Source: Hymenobacter glacialis (GTDB lineage: Bacteria; Bacteroidota; Bacteroidia; Cytophagales; Hymenobacteraceae). From it: a stretch of DNA of 64,000 bases. Position 1 is the first letter of the stretch, and each line of letters begins with the position of its first letter. The DNA lies in assembly GCF_001816165.1 (NCBI RefSeq), contig NZ_MDZC01000046.1, positions 124,001 through 188,000 on the forward strand. The letters run 5' to 3'. This document shows positions 37,968-46,400 of the stretch, one piece after another. Both the position numbers and the translations under genes were made by a program. The notes beneath the pieces were generated by a model. The model did no database searches. It was not told the DNA's origin and worked only from the letters and a program-made list of their open reading frames with translations.

Positions 37968-38573
37968 ATGAACTTTCTGGCCCATCTTTTCCTCTCCGGC
38001 TCCCCAGGCGCGGCCCGCTATGCCGACGTGCTGCTCGGCAACTTCATCGCCGACTCGGTGCCCGGCAAACAGCTGGAAAAGTACCCGCCCAACGTGCAAA
38101 TCGGTATTCGCCTGCACCGGGCCATCGACACCTATACCGACCAGCACCCCGTAGTGCGCCGCGCCACCCAGCGGCTACGCACCGCCGGCTACGGCAAGTA
38201 CGCCGGCGTGATTTCCGACATGTTTCTCGACCATTTTCTGGCCCGGCACTTTGGGAACTACACTCCCGAAATTCTCGCCGACTTTGCCCAGCGCATCTAC
38301 CGCCAGCTCACGGCCCGCCAGCAGGAAATGCCGCTCCGCGTGCAGCACTTCCTACCCTACATGGTCACGCACAACTGGCTGCTGAGCTACGCTGAACTGG
38401 AGAGCATCACCCGGGCCCTGGGTGGCCTGAGCCGCCGGGCATCGCCGGGCTCTGGCATGGAAACGGCCGTAGTAGAGCTGGGAGCTAATTATGCTGCTTA
38501 CGAAGCCGATTTTCTGGAGTATTTCCCGCAGCTACAGCAGCACGTAACCGAGATGTTAACGGTAAATAATTAG
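37968..38573 (+). CDS. acpH: Acyl carrier protein phosphodiesterase
   Basis: Removes the 4'-phosphopantetheine arm from holo-ACP. The start at 37968 gives MNFLAHLFLSG, the family N-terminus, and 201 residues in all; the longer frame upstream is rejected. HD-like metal-binding features are GNFIADSV, RLHRAIDTYTDQHP and SDMFLDHFLARHF. The C-terminal AAYEADFLEYFPQLQ is also typical. A truncated -7 match TACTTTG lies just upstream. The stop is directly followed by a TGGTTAG-type repeat that pairs with a second copy at the end of the slyD-like gene. Confidence 0.9.
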   Translation: MNFLAHLFLSGSPGAARYADVLLGNFIADSVPGKQLEKYPPNVQIGIRLHRAIDTYTDQHPVVRRATQRLRTAGYGKYAGVISDMFLDHFLARHFGNYTPEILADFAQRIYRQLTARQQEMPLRVQHFLPYMVTHNWLLSYAELESITRALGGLSRRASPGSGMETAVVELGANYAAYEADFLEYFPQLQQHVTEMLTVNN

Positions 38574-38690
38574 TGGTTAGTAGTTAGTGGTTAATGGTAA
38601 ACGGTTAGTAAATAGAGGCAAATTGGAGGTAAAACCATCCACTGCACGCTGACCACTAACCGTTTACCAGTAACCACTTATCACTAAACT
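38570..38690. repeat. Imperfect palindrome of TTAGTGGTTA units between convergent stops
   Basis: The left part (38570-38608, TTAGTGGTTAGTAGTTAGTG, then GGTAAACGGTTAGT) is imperfectly complementary to the right part (38653-38690, ACCACTAACCGTTTACC, then ACTTATCACTAA). Each arm begins at the stop codon of the adjacent gene: acpH on the left, the slyD-like gene on the right. It fills the whole spacer and may work as a bidirectional transcript end. Confidence 0.65.
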
Positions 38691-39201
38691 AGTGTTGGTG
38701 GCCGCCTTCGCCGTGGGCGTGGCCGTGGGCCAGCTCTTCGGCGGTGGCTTCGCGCACCTCCTGCACCTTGCCGGTAAAGTGCATTACCATGCCCGCCAGG
38801 GGGTGGTTGAAGTCCATTTGCACGGCCGTGTCGCCGATGCTCACCACCTTGGCCTGCATGTGGTTGCCTTCGTTGTCGGCCATGGGCAGAAAGTTGCCCA
38901 CCTGCAGCATTTCGTCGTCCAGCTTGCCGTCGATGAGGAACACCTCCTTGGGGATTTCGACCAGCGCCTGCTCGTCGTACTCGCCGTAGGCCTGCTCCGG
39001 CGTGAGGCTGAATTGAAATTCATCACCAGTATTCTTGCCGTCGAGCTGGGCCTCAAATTCCTCGGGCAGGCCGCTGTGGCCAAAGAGGAAGACCATTGGC
39101 GCGTCAGCTTCGGCGGATTCGACCAATACTTTTTCCTGGTTTTCGTCGGTCACACTCAGGTCGTAGGTGATGGTGACAACTTGTTTATCGCTGATTTGCA
39201 T
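38689..39201 (-). CDS. SlyD-like FKBP-type peptidyl-prolyl isomerase
   Basis: A 170-residue cytosolic FKBP of the SlyD type. The FKBP half-domains (VVTITYDLSVTDENQE, ...EEFEAQLDGKNTGDEFQFSLTPEQAYGEYDE) surround the inserted-flap domain (about 75-125, with LIDGKLDDEMLQVGNFLPM). It ends MVMHFTGKVQEVREAT. The tail is rich in His (HGHAHGEGGHQH), as in SlyD proteins that bind nickel and other metals. The first 17 bases of the gene overlap the end of the GxxExxY gene on the same strand. Confidence 0.92.
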   Translation of the reverse strand: MQISDKQVVTITYDLSVTDENQEKVLVESAEADAPMVFLFGHSGLPEEFEAQLDGKNTGDEFQFSLTPEQAYGEYDEQALVEIPKEVFLIDGKLDDEMLQVGNFLPMADNEGNHMQAKVVSIGDTAVQMDFNHPLAGMVMHFTGKVQEVREATAEELAHGHAHGEGGHQH

Positions 39202-39655
39202 TGATTTTATTAATTACGTTGATTTCTCTCTGCTGCTGACTAGCGTTGATTCTTTGGTTCGCGAAATCGACTTTAATGGTTTTGATAAACCTTTTAAATT
39301 GAAGACTCCGCTGGCCAAAGTTAATAAGCAGGCCTGTTTGGAGGCGGTAGGCCGTGAGATAGTTGATTATTTGGGCAAAGTGGTGGTCATCAATAACAGT
39401 TGTCGCTTTCAATTCAACTAGAATGACACTCGCTACTAGAAAATCAACGCGACGCGTGCCAACCTGATGGTTTAAGTAGAAAACGGGTCGCTCTATTTCC
39501 CGCTCGAAAACCAACCCCGCATTTTCCATTTCCAAAGCCAAGCTACGCTGATAAACCACCTCCGGAAACCCAGGGCCCAGAGCGGAATGTACCCGCATGG
39601 CGCAACCAATTATTACTTCTGTCAACTCCGAATGAGCATAACGCTTGTCAATCAT
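39185..39655 (-). CDS. GxxExxY family protein
   Basis: A 156-residue protein of the GxxExxY family (PD-(D/E)XK-like fold, no assigned activity). The start at 39655 gives MIDKRYAHSELTEVIIGCAMRVHSALGPGFPEVVYQ, holding the name motif GFPEVVY. RVDFLVASVILVELKAT gives the D...ExK-type strand pair (VDF and ELK). The last about 25 residues (after KRFIKTIKVDFANQR) are encoded by AATCAACG/AATCAGCG-type repeat DNA and run 17 bases into the slyD-like gene, so the natural C-terminus may be extended. Family members are frequent in Bacteroidota and often lie within repeats. Confidence 0.85.
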   Translation of the reverse strand: MIDKRYAHSELTEVIIGCAMRVHSALGPGFPEVVYQRSLALEMENAGLVFEREIERPVFYLNHQVGTRRVDFLVASVILVELKATTVIDDHHFAQIINYLTAYRLQTGLLINFGQRSLQFKRFIKTIKVDFANQRINASQQQREINVINKINANQR

Positions 39656-39686
39656 CCCGCAACAACACGAGCCTAAAAGGCCCCGC

Positions 39687-39750
39687 AATCAAAAAAATCC
39701 AACAGGAAAAAATCAGCGAAATCAATTAAATCAACGTCAATCAGCGATTT
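39687..39750 (-). repeat. AATCAACG/AATCAGCG-type low-complexity repeat at the helicase stop
   Basis: Minus strand reads TGACGTTGATTTAATTGATT from the helicase stop codon, continuing to CGCTGATTTTTTCC. Similar TTGATT/CTGATT units occur across 39195-39245 at the end of the GxxExxY gene. Confidence 0.5.
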
Positions 39751-41728
39751 CCCAAGCCGTACGGTAGCCGCCGATGCGCTCCACATACTCCAGCAGTTGC
39801 TTGAAAAAAGGGTTGGAGCTGAGCGTAGACGAGTCGCCTACCAGCAGCAGCTTGCGGCGAGCGCGGGTCATGCCCACGTTCATGCGGCGGATGTCGGAGA
39901 GGAAGCCGATATCGCCGTGGTTGTTGCTGCGGGTGAGGGAAATGGCGATGATGTCGCGCTCTTGGCCCTGAAACGAGTCCACGGTGCCCACGCTCAGCAT
40001 GCGGTGCGCCATGAGGCCGTTGAGCTCGTCGTTTTCCTCAATGGCGTCCTTCAAATAGTTGATTTGGGCGCGGTAGGGGGCAATTACGCCAATGGTGAGC
40101 AGGTCTTCCTCGTGCTCCACTTGGTCGTAGGGTTCGAGTAGCTGGGCGAGGCGCTTGAGGAGCAGGTCGGCTTCTTCGGGGTTGGCGGTGGAGCGGCTTT
40201 CGGGGATGGTGATTTCCTGAAAGCCGAAGCCGGCCGTGTCGAGAAACTCCACCGGCAGGTCGGGGGCGAAGCTCAGGTCGTAGGCATCCAAGCCGGCGTG
40301 GCGCACGGTGTCGTGGGCAATGAGCTGGCCATCGTAGAATTGCTCCGAGCTGAATTCCATAATCTGCTCGTGCATGCGGTACTGCACCATAAGCATGCGG
40401 GCCGTGGCCGGCTGGCGCTTGATGCACTTTTCAAACAGCGTTTCGCGCAGGCCCTCGCGGGCTGCTTTTTCACTTTTCACGGTGGGCGGCAGCTGGTGGT
40501 GGTCGCCGGCCAGCACCACGCGCTTGGCCTTGGAAATGGGAATCCAGCAGCCCGGCTCCAGCGCCTGGGCGGCTTCGTCAATAAACACCGTTTCGTAGGT
40601 GAGGTGGCGAATGTTGCGGTTGCTGGCGCCCACCAGCGTGCAGGTTATCACCTGCACCGACTCCAACAAATCCTCGGTGATGTAGCGCTCCAAATCGTCG
40701 GCCTGCTGAAACAGCATCTTGGCCTCCTCCTTCAGCATGCGGCGTTGCTGCTGCTCCTCGTAGCCGAAGTTGCGCACGTGCTTGCTGGCGGTTTCGCGGT
40801 ACTGGTCGGCAGTCTGGCGCATGGAGCGCATCTCGTTGTAGCTCTTGTGGGCCATTACTTGGGCATCGAGGGTGTGCTCGAGCAGCAGGTCCGACACGCG
40901 GCTGGGGTTGCCCATGCGGATGACGTTGACGCCGCGCTCGGCCAGCTTTTCGGTGAGCAGATCCACGGCCGTGTTGCTGGGCGCGCACACCAGCACGCGC
41001 CGCTCGCGCCGGATGGTTTCCAGAATGGCCTGGACCAGCGTGGTGGTTTTGCCCGTGCCAGGCGGGCCGTGAATGATGGCCACGTCCTGCGCCGCCAGCA
41101 CGTGGCGCACCGCTGCCAGTTGGCTCTCGTTGAGCGGGCTGGGGTAGAACAGGTCGTCAGCTTTCTCCTCGCGGAAACGGGCTTCTTTGGCGCCCAGCAG
41201 CACGTCGCGCAGCTCGGCCAGCCGGTCGCCGTAGGCGCCCATCACCTTGCCCAGGGCGTAGTCCATCTCCCGGTAGCTCACCTCGTCAAAGGTCAGGTCG
41301 ATGCCCATCTTGCCGCCGTCCAGCACCCAGTCGGGCAGGTCTTCCTTGTTGGTGGCGAGCAGCAGCTTGTTGCGCCGGACGCTGGTAATCACGCCGCTCA
41401 GCGTGGGCCGGTCCGTGGCCGAGCGGCCGGGGACGTTGCCAAAGAGCGAAGCGTTTTTGCCCACCTGAAACAGGTGCAGGCCCTGCTGGCCCGCCGGGCG
41501 CTCCAGTTCCAGCACCACTTTGCCCCCAAAGCCAATGTCTTCCTTGGTGATGGTGACGGGGTACCAGGTCAGGCCGCGCTGCTGGCGCTCGGCAATGCTG
41601 GCCTTGGCGTTTTTCAGCTTGAACTGCTCCAGGTCTTCCTTTTGCTCGAGCTGCATGAGGGCCTGAACGCGGCGCAGCTCTTTTTCAATGGCGTAAGGGT
41701 CGGTGGGGGTGAAGGTGAGGTCGGACAA
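39737..41728 (-). CDS. SF1 (UPF1/IGHMBP2-like) DNA/RNA helicase
   Basis: A 663-residue superfamily 1B helicase. An N-terminal coiled and beta-barrel part (1B-like domain, about 40-150) is followed by motif I GPPGTGKT (221-228), Ia CAPSNTAVD, motif II DEAAQALEP, III AGDHHQLPPTV, IV QYRMHEQIMEF, V VGTVDSFQGQERDIIAISLTRSN and VI NVGMTRARRKLLLVGD. The arrangement matches the IGHMBP2/SMUBP-2-like proteins widespread in Bacteroidota, implicated in nucleic-acid unwinding of unknown purpose. It has no nuclease domain. The stop codon opens into a TTGATT-type repeat. The Imm51-like gene is upstream on the same strand, 111 bases away. Confidence 0.93.
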   Translation of the reverse strand: MSDLTFTPTDPYAIEKELRRVQALMQLEQKEDLEQFKLKNAKASIAERQQRGLTWYPVTITKEDIGFGGKVVLELERPAGQQGLHLFQVGKNASLFGNVPGRSATDRPTLSGVITSVRRNKLLLATNKEDLPDWVLDGGKMGIDLTFDEVSYREMDYALGKVMGAYGDRLAELRDVLLGAKEARFREEKADDLFYPSPLNESQLAAVRHVLAAQDVAIIHGPPGTGKTTTLVQAILETIRRERRVLVCAPSNTAVDLLTEKLAERGVNVIRMGNPSRVSDLLLEHTLDAQVMAHKSYNEMRSMRQTADQYRETASKHVRNFGYEEQQQRRMLKEEAKMLFQQADDLERYITEDLLESVQVITCTLVGASNRNIRHLTYETVFIDEAAQALEPGCWIPISKAKRVVLAGDHHQLPPTVKSEKAAREGLRETLFEKCIKRQPATARMLMVQYRMHEQIMEFSSEQFYDGQLIAHDTVRHAGLDAYDLSFAPDLPVEFLDTAGFGFQEITIPESRSTANPEEADLLLKRLAQLLEPYDQVEHEEDLLTIGVIAPYRAQINYLKDAIEENDELNGLMAHRMLSVGTVDSFQGQERDIIAISLTRSNNHGDIGFLSDIRRMNVGMTRARRKLLLVGDSSTLSSNPFFKQLLEYVERIGGYRTAWEIAD

Positions 41729-41838
41729 AAGAATGCGGGTTGATTTCGTTGACTCGGTAACAACGAAATGGGTAATTGTAGTTTGCTTTTTTTTCTCTGA
41801 GTCACCAAATAGGTAAGCCAGCGGCGGCAGTAGCTTTC

Positions 41839-42198
41839 TTACGCAAAAAAGTCGTCTGGGTCCGCTTGGTTTAGGTACTTCTGCAGTTGTGGCAGGGAGC
41901 CGAAAAAGGGGTGGACGCAGGCCAAAAACTGGTCGGCAATTGCCTGATTAGGAGCATAAGCTACAAAAGTGTGGCCTCCTTCTTCAAACTCCAGCTCGTC
42001 CAGCAGCTCCGGCTGGTGCTCTTCAATAATGGTCTGAATGTGCTCGACCCACGATTCGGCGGTGCCGCCAAACCCGTAGTTCTGAAATAGAACATAGTAT
42101 TCTTCCAGGCCGCCAACGTCGGCGAAAATGGCTAACTGGCGCTCGGGGGAAGTGGGCGGCGGCAGGGGCGCTACTTCAAAGGGAAAAGATGGGGACAT
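41839..42198 (-). CDS. Imm51-like small protein
   Basis: A 119-residue soluble acidic protein. Start at 42198 (MSPSFPFEV). The pattern GLEEYYVLFQNYGFGGTAESWVEHI, then ELLDELEFEEGGHTFVAYAPN and a C-terminal helix pair (FGSLPQLQKYLNQ), resembles the Imm51 immunity-protein family (E..y.lf...G..G.g..W...i....p.l.....fd.e...F.ay). Imm51 proteins protect against polymorphic toxins, but orphan copies are common and no toxin gene lies within several kilobases. The assignment is by recall of the family pattern, not a search. Confidence 0.6.
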   Translation of the reverse strand: MSPSFPFEVAPLPPPTSPERQLAIFADVGGLEEYYVLFQNYGFGGTAESWVEHIQTIIEEHQPELLDELEFEEGGHTFVAYAPNQAIADQFLACVHPFFGSLPQLQKYLNQADPDDFFA

Positions 42199-42259
42199 GG
42201 GCTGATAACAGGCCTGAGATGGAAGCCAGGCTGGCTGGCAAGTGAGCAAGGTGCGCGGC

Positions 42260-42853
42260 TTATTTCTTATTCTTGCGCCTCAGGGCTACCAGCAGGCCCA
42301 CGCTCACCACTGCCAGCAGGGCAATCAGGGCGTCGCGCACAAATTGTCCTTCCTTAGCTTCGGCTACTTCGGCCTGCAGGTCGCGCTGTCGGTCCAGCTG
42401 CTGTTTTTCGCGTTGGCGCAGATTTTCGGACTCGTTTTGCAGCTCCGAGAGGCGCTGGGAGGTAAGGTTGCGGTCGTCGCGACCAGTGCTTTCGAGCGTG
42501 GTGGTGGTGGCCGCCAGTCGCACCGAAGTACTTTGTGCCTTGCGGGCCGTTTCGTTCAGCACGTCCACAATCTGCTGGTCTTTGTTAACGATGCCCTGCA
42601 GCGCATCTACCACTTCCTGCAGGTCTTTTTTGGAGGGCTTGTTGCCAAACAGGCTGTGGCGCTGGGCCGTAGCGGCAGCGTAGCGGCGGGTGAGCACGCT
42701 GCGCTCACGCAACAGGCCGGGCAGGTGGCTGTCGGCCGGAATGTTTTCGGGCTGCCCGAAAGCGGGCGAAACCAAGGCGCTGCCAAAAAAGGAAAGCAGG
42801 GCCAGCACGCCAATAATGGCCAATCTGGGCCAGGGCTGCATTCTTTGTGGCAT
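42260..42853 (-). CDS. Exported coiled-coil protein with a C-terminal membrane helix
   Basis: About 197 residues from ATG 42853 (ATG 42841 or 42883 also possible; 42883 crowds the divergent gene). Layout: signal peptide (RLAIIGVLALLSFFGSALVSPAFG), a largely helical charged region with coiled-coil character (about 40-165, with many Gln/Glu/Arg, e.g. LSELQNESENLRQREKQQLD), and a C-terminal membrane segment (FVRDALIALLAVVSVGLLVAL) with a basic end RRKNKK. Thus it is periplasmic and tethered from the C-terminus. I recognise no family. Confidence 0.7.
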   Translation of the reverse strand: MPQRMQPWPRLAIIGVLALLSFFGSALVSPAFGQPENIPADSHLPGLLRERSVLTRRYAAATAQRHSLFGNKPSKKDLQEVVDALQGIVNKDQQIVDVLNETARKAQSTSVRLAATTTTLESTGRDDRNLTSQRLSELQNESENLRQREKQQLDRQRDLQAEVAEAKEGQFVRDALIALLAVVSVGLLVALRRKNKK

Positions 42854-42899
42854 CGGGCAGGTAGGGTTAAGAAAAAGAGTCATTAGAAATTTAGCGGTT

Positions 42900-43419
42900 A
42901 TGAAGAACTATACGGGGCTCCTGTAGGGAATAGTTGGGGTGCTCGCAGTAGGGTGCACATCCAGTCAAAAAGTGCCAGCCTTGTACGGGACTGCCGCCAT
43001 GCCAGGTGCCACCCACGACAACGCGAGCAGCACTATTCTGCCTTTTGTGGTGCGGGACGTGAGCAAAGATGAAACTTACGGCTACAGCGAGAAAAACCCC
43101 GTGGGCGTGGGCGGGCGCCGCTCGGCCGGCCTGCGCAACCAGCTGCGCTACCTCTAATGCCCTCAAAGGCCCGCAGGGCCAAGCCGTGACATATGAGCGC
43201 CAAACCCGTTGCTGTTCCTTTCAGATGCGGCGCGGCGCAGTAGACAATACGGCGATGATTGATGTGTATGCAGTGACGTGGGCCGGCAAAAATACGCCCG
43301 TCACGCTGTACATCAACATGTATCGGGGTGGAAAATTGCTGGCCCCGATGGGGTTCACCGGCGCCCGCTCGCAGGGGGCACGCGGCCGGGCGTTGGCCGC
43401 AAAACCGTTACTTTTATAG
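42900..43419 (+). pseudogene. Broken small lipoprotein gene (amber codon plus +1 frameshift)
   Basis: From ATG 42900 the frame reads MKNYTGLL, then TAG at 42924-42926, then GIVGVLAVGCTSSQKVPALYG, which is a normal lipoprotein signal and lipobox. It goes on through SKDETYGYSEKNPVGVGG to NQLRYL, and meets a stop at about 43155. The family continues NALKGPQGQAVTYERQTRCC and PVTLYINMYRGGKLLAPMGFT, found in the next frame to 43419. Removing one T near 43155 joins the halves. Corrected length is 173 codons with the stop. The family is small Bacteroidota lipoproteins with a CC motif and a C-terminal LYINMY strand. Two independent lesions make a sequencing error less likely than for fdhA or dprA. Confidence 0.75.
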
Positions 43420-43445
43420 GTATTGCCGTTGCTATTCTACCCCCG

Positions 43446-46400
43446 ATGCCCACTCGCTACTACCCTCGCCTGGCCGCTTTAGCGGCCGATGCTACGGCTG
43501 CCCCCGCCGACCAGCTCCCCAAGCTGCGCAAGCTGCTGGAAACGGTGCTGCGCGATGAATGCAAGCAGCAGGAAGCCCCATTTGTGAACCTGAGCCAGGC
43601 CATTGGCCTGGTGGCGTACGGCCGCAACCTGCCACTGCCGCTCCGCCAGGAGCTGCAGGCCCTGCGACTCTCGGCCAACCTGGTGGTACACGAAAGCTAC
43701 GCCGGCACCGCCACCGAAGCGGCGCGCGGCTTCGCGGCCGTAGCTGCCCTGGTGCTCTACCTCACGGGCAAAGCTTACGTAGGCCCCGTCTGGCCCCAGC
43801 CACTGCCGGAACCCGAGCATTCGGCAACCTCCGCGCTTCCCGACGCCTTTGTGCCCGCGGATGGTGCCGCCGGCCGGCCCTGGCGGGTAAACGTGCTGCA
43901 CGCCGACCTGCCCACCGGCGCCATTACCGTAGAAATGGCCACCCCCGCCGATGGCTGCCCCAGCGGCCCGTTCCAGCTGGAATTGCCGGCGGCTTATGAA
44001 AACATACTGCCGCTGGCCGCTGCCCTGCACCCCACGCTGCACCTAATCGGGCCGGTGCAGCTGCCTGGTGGCGGCGTGCGCGCCCGGCGCGTGGTGCTGG
44101 AGCCCGACTACCTGATAAACGTGACCACCGTGGCCGAATGCGCCCAGGCCACCGCCACCATTCCGGAGTGGGCCCTGCTGAATGCGTTTTTGCCCGATGA
44201 AACCTCGCGGCCGTTGGTGCTGGGAAACCTGGTCAACCTGCTGCTGGATGAGGAAGTAAGCCATGCGGCCCGACAGGTAGAAAAAGTGGCACTGGCCAAA
44301 GCGCTGGCCTTACAGCCCGTGAACGGGGAAGAAGCTGACACTGTCGAAAACGAAGATTTCAACGTCGATACCTATTTGCGGCGGCGCCTATTTCGAGCGG
44401 CGCCGCTGGCCCTGAGCACACTGCCCGAGTTCCAGACGCGCACCGGCGTGCCCGAATTGCTCAACGACCTGCGCCGCCACCACCGTACCCTGCGCGAAAC
44501 CCGGTCGCAAGGCTTCGTAGCCCAGAGCAGAACCGGCTACCAGCAGGAGCCGCTTCGTCTGGCCGACTGCTTTCTGGAGCCTACGTTTCTCTCGGCCACC
44601 TACGGCCTACAGGGCCGGCTCGACTTGCTGCACGAAAGCGCCACGGGCTACGACTTGGTGGAATTGAAAAGCTCGACCAAAGTGCCCCACGCCGAGCCCT
44701 GGAGCAACCACGCCGCCCAGGCGCAGCTCTACCGCCTGCTACTCGAATCCGTGTTTGGAGCCGATGGCGAAACCGCCGGCCGGGGCCGTACCAGCATCCT
44801 GTACTCCAACGCCGCCAGCGGCCAGGCCGCCGTGCGCCGCGTCGACCAGGACCAGCCAATGATTGACCGGCTGCTGTCGGCCCGCAACCAGCTGGTGGGG
44901 GTGGAGCTGCAGCTGGCCCGCGCCACCGGCCCCCGCCAAACCGCCCAGCTGCTGGCCCCGGTTCTCAAGCCCAACCTCGCCGCGCTACCTTCCTTCGGCA
45001 AAGCCAAGGCCGAAAAAATAGCCAACGCCTGGGCCGCCGCCGACCCCGTGGAGCGGGCCTACTGCCTGGAGCTGGCCCGCTTCTCGGCCCGCGAAATGCG
45101 CCTGACTCTGCTCGGGGATGAAGCGCGGCCCGGCGATGCCGGCGGCCAGGCGGGCCTTTGGCTGCTGCCCCAGGCCCGCAAGCACCAAAACTTTAGTTTG
45201 CTCGATGACCTGGTGCTGCTGGAAGACCACAGCAATGCCGATGACGACGCCCGCGACGGGCTGGGGCCGCACCTCATTTTTCAGCGCCCCGCCGGTGGCC
45301 GGGAGGTGAACTTCCGCGCCGGCGACACGCTCATTCTGTACCCGCGCCGCCGCCACCGCAAGGATGCCGATGGTGCCGGCCAAACTGCCCCGCAACTCAC
45401 GGTGCTCGATGCGCAGGTAGTGAAGGTGGTGCTGGCCGAAGACCTGGGTGCCACCGGGCAAGTTGTGTTGAGCGTGCGCAACCGGCGCATGGCCCCGCGC
45501 TACCTGCTGGGGCATTCGCACTGGGCGCTGGAGCCCGATACCTACGACACGTTTCGGCGGGAATGGGCCGGCCTGTCGGCGTTCCTGTGCCTGGCCCCGG
45601 AGCGCCGCCGTCGCCTGCTGGCCCGCACCGGCCCCCGCGAGCCGGAGGGTTGGGCTGTGGCCAACCCTCCGGCTACCACGGCGCCCGAAGTAGTAGCCCG
45701 CGCCCTGGCCGCGCCCGACTGGTTTGTGCTCTGCGGCCCGCCCGGCACCGGCAAGACCCGCGCCGTGCTGCGGGAATTGGCCGTTAATCTTTACCAACAG
45801 GATAAGCAGGTGCTGCTGGCGGCCTACACCAACCGCGCTGTGGACGAAATCTGCGAACAGCTGGTGGACGCGGGCCTGCCCTTTATTCGGGTGGGCTCGC
45901 GCCTGGGCACGGCGCCGCACTACCGGCCGTACTTGTTGGACAACATGCTGCGCGACTGTCCCAACCGCCAGGCCGTGCGCGGGCGGCTCACCAACTGCCC
46001 TTTCTACGTGGGCACGGTGGCCAGCCTGCTGGGCAAGCCAGAACTGTTCGTGCTCAAGCAGTTCGACGTGGCGGTGGTGGATGAGGCCAGCCAGGTGCTG
46101 GAGTCGCCCATGCTGGCATTGTTGGCCAAGGTGAAGAAGTTTATCCTCATCGGCGACCACCGGCAGCTGCCGGCCGTGGTGGCCCAGGAGCCCGAAACCA
46201 GCGCCATTGCCCCCGAAGTGACTGACCTGCTACGGCAGGAGCTGGGCCTCACCAACCTGCGCAATTCTTACTTCGAGCGCCTCTTCCGCCGCGCCGAGGC
46301 CCAGTGGCCCCACGCCCACGGCACCCTGGCCGACCAGTACCGCATGCACCAGGAACTGGCCGTGCTAGTGAACGAGGACTTCTACGAAAACCAGCTGCGT

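Noticed and set aside
40298..41743. A 481-codon open frame on the plus strand
   Set aside because: Antisense to the SF1 helicase; no protein signature.
44985..46160. A 391-codon open frame on the minus strand
   Set aside because: Antisense to the helicase part of the nuclease-helicase, which has clear motifs.
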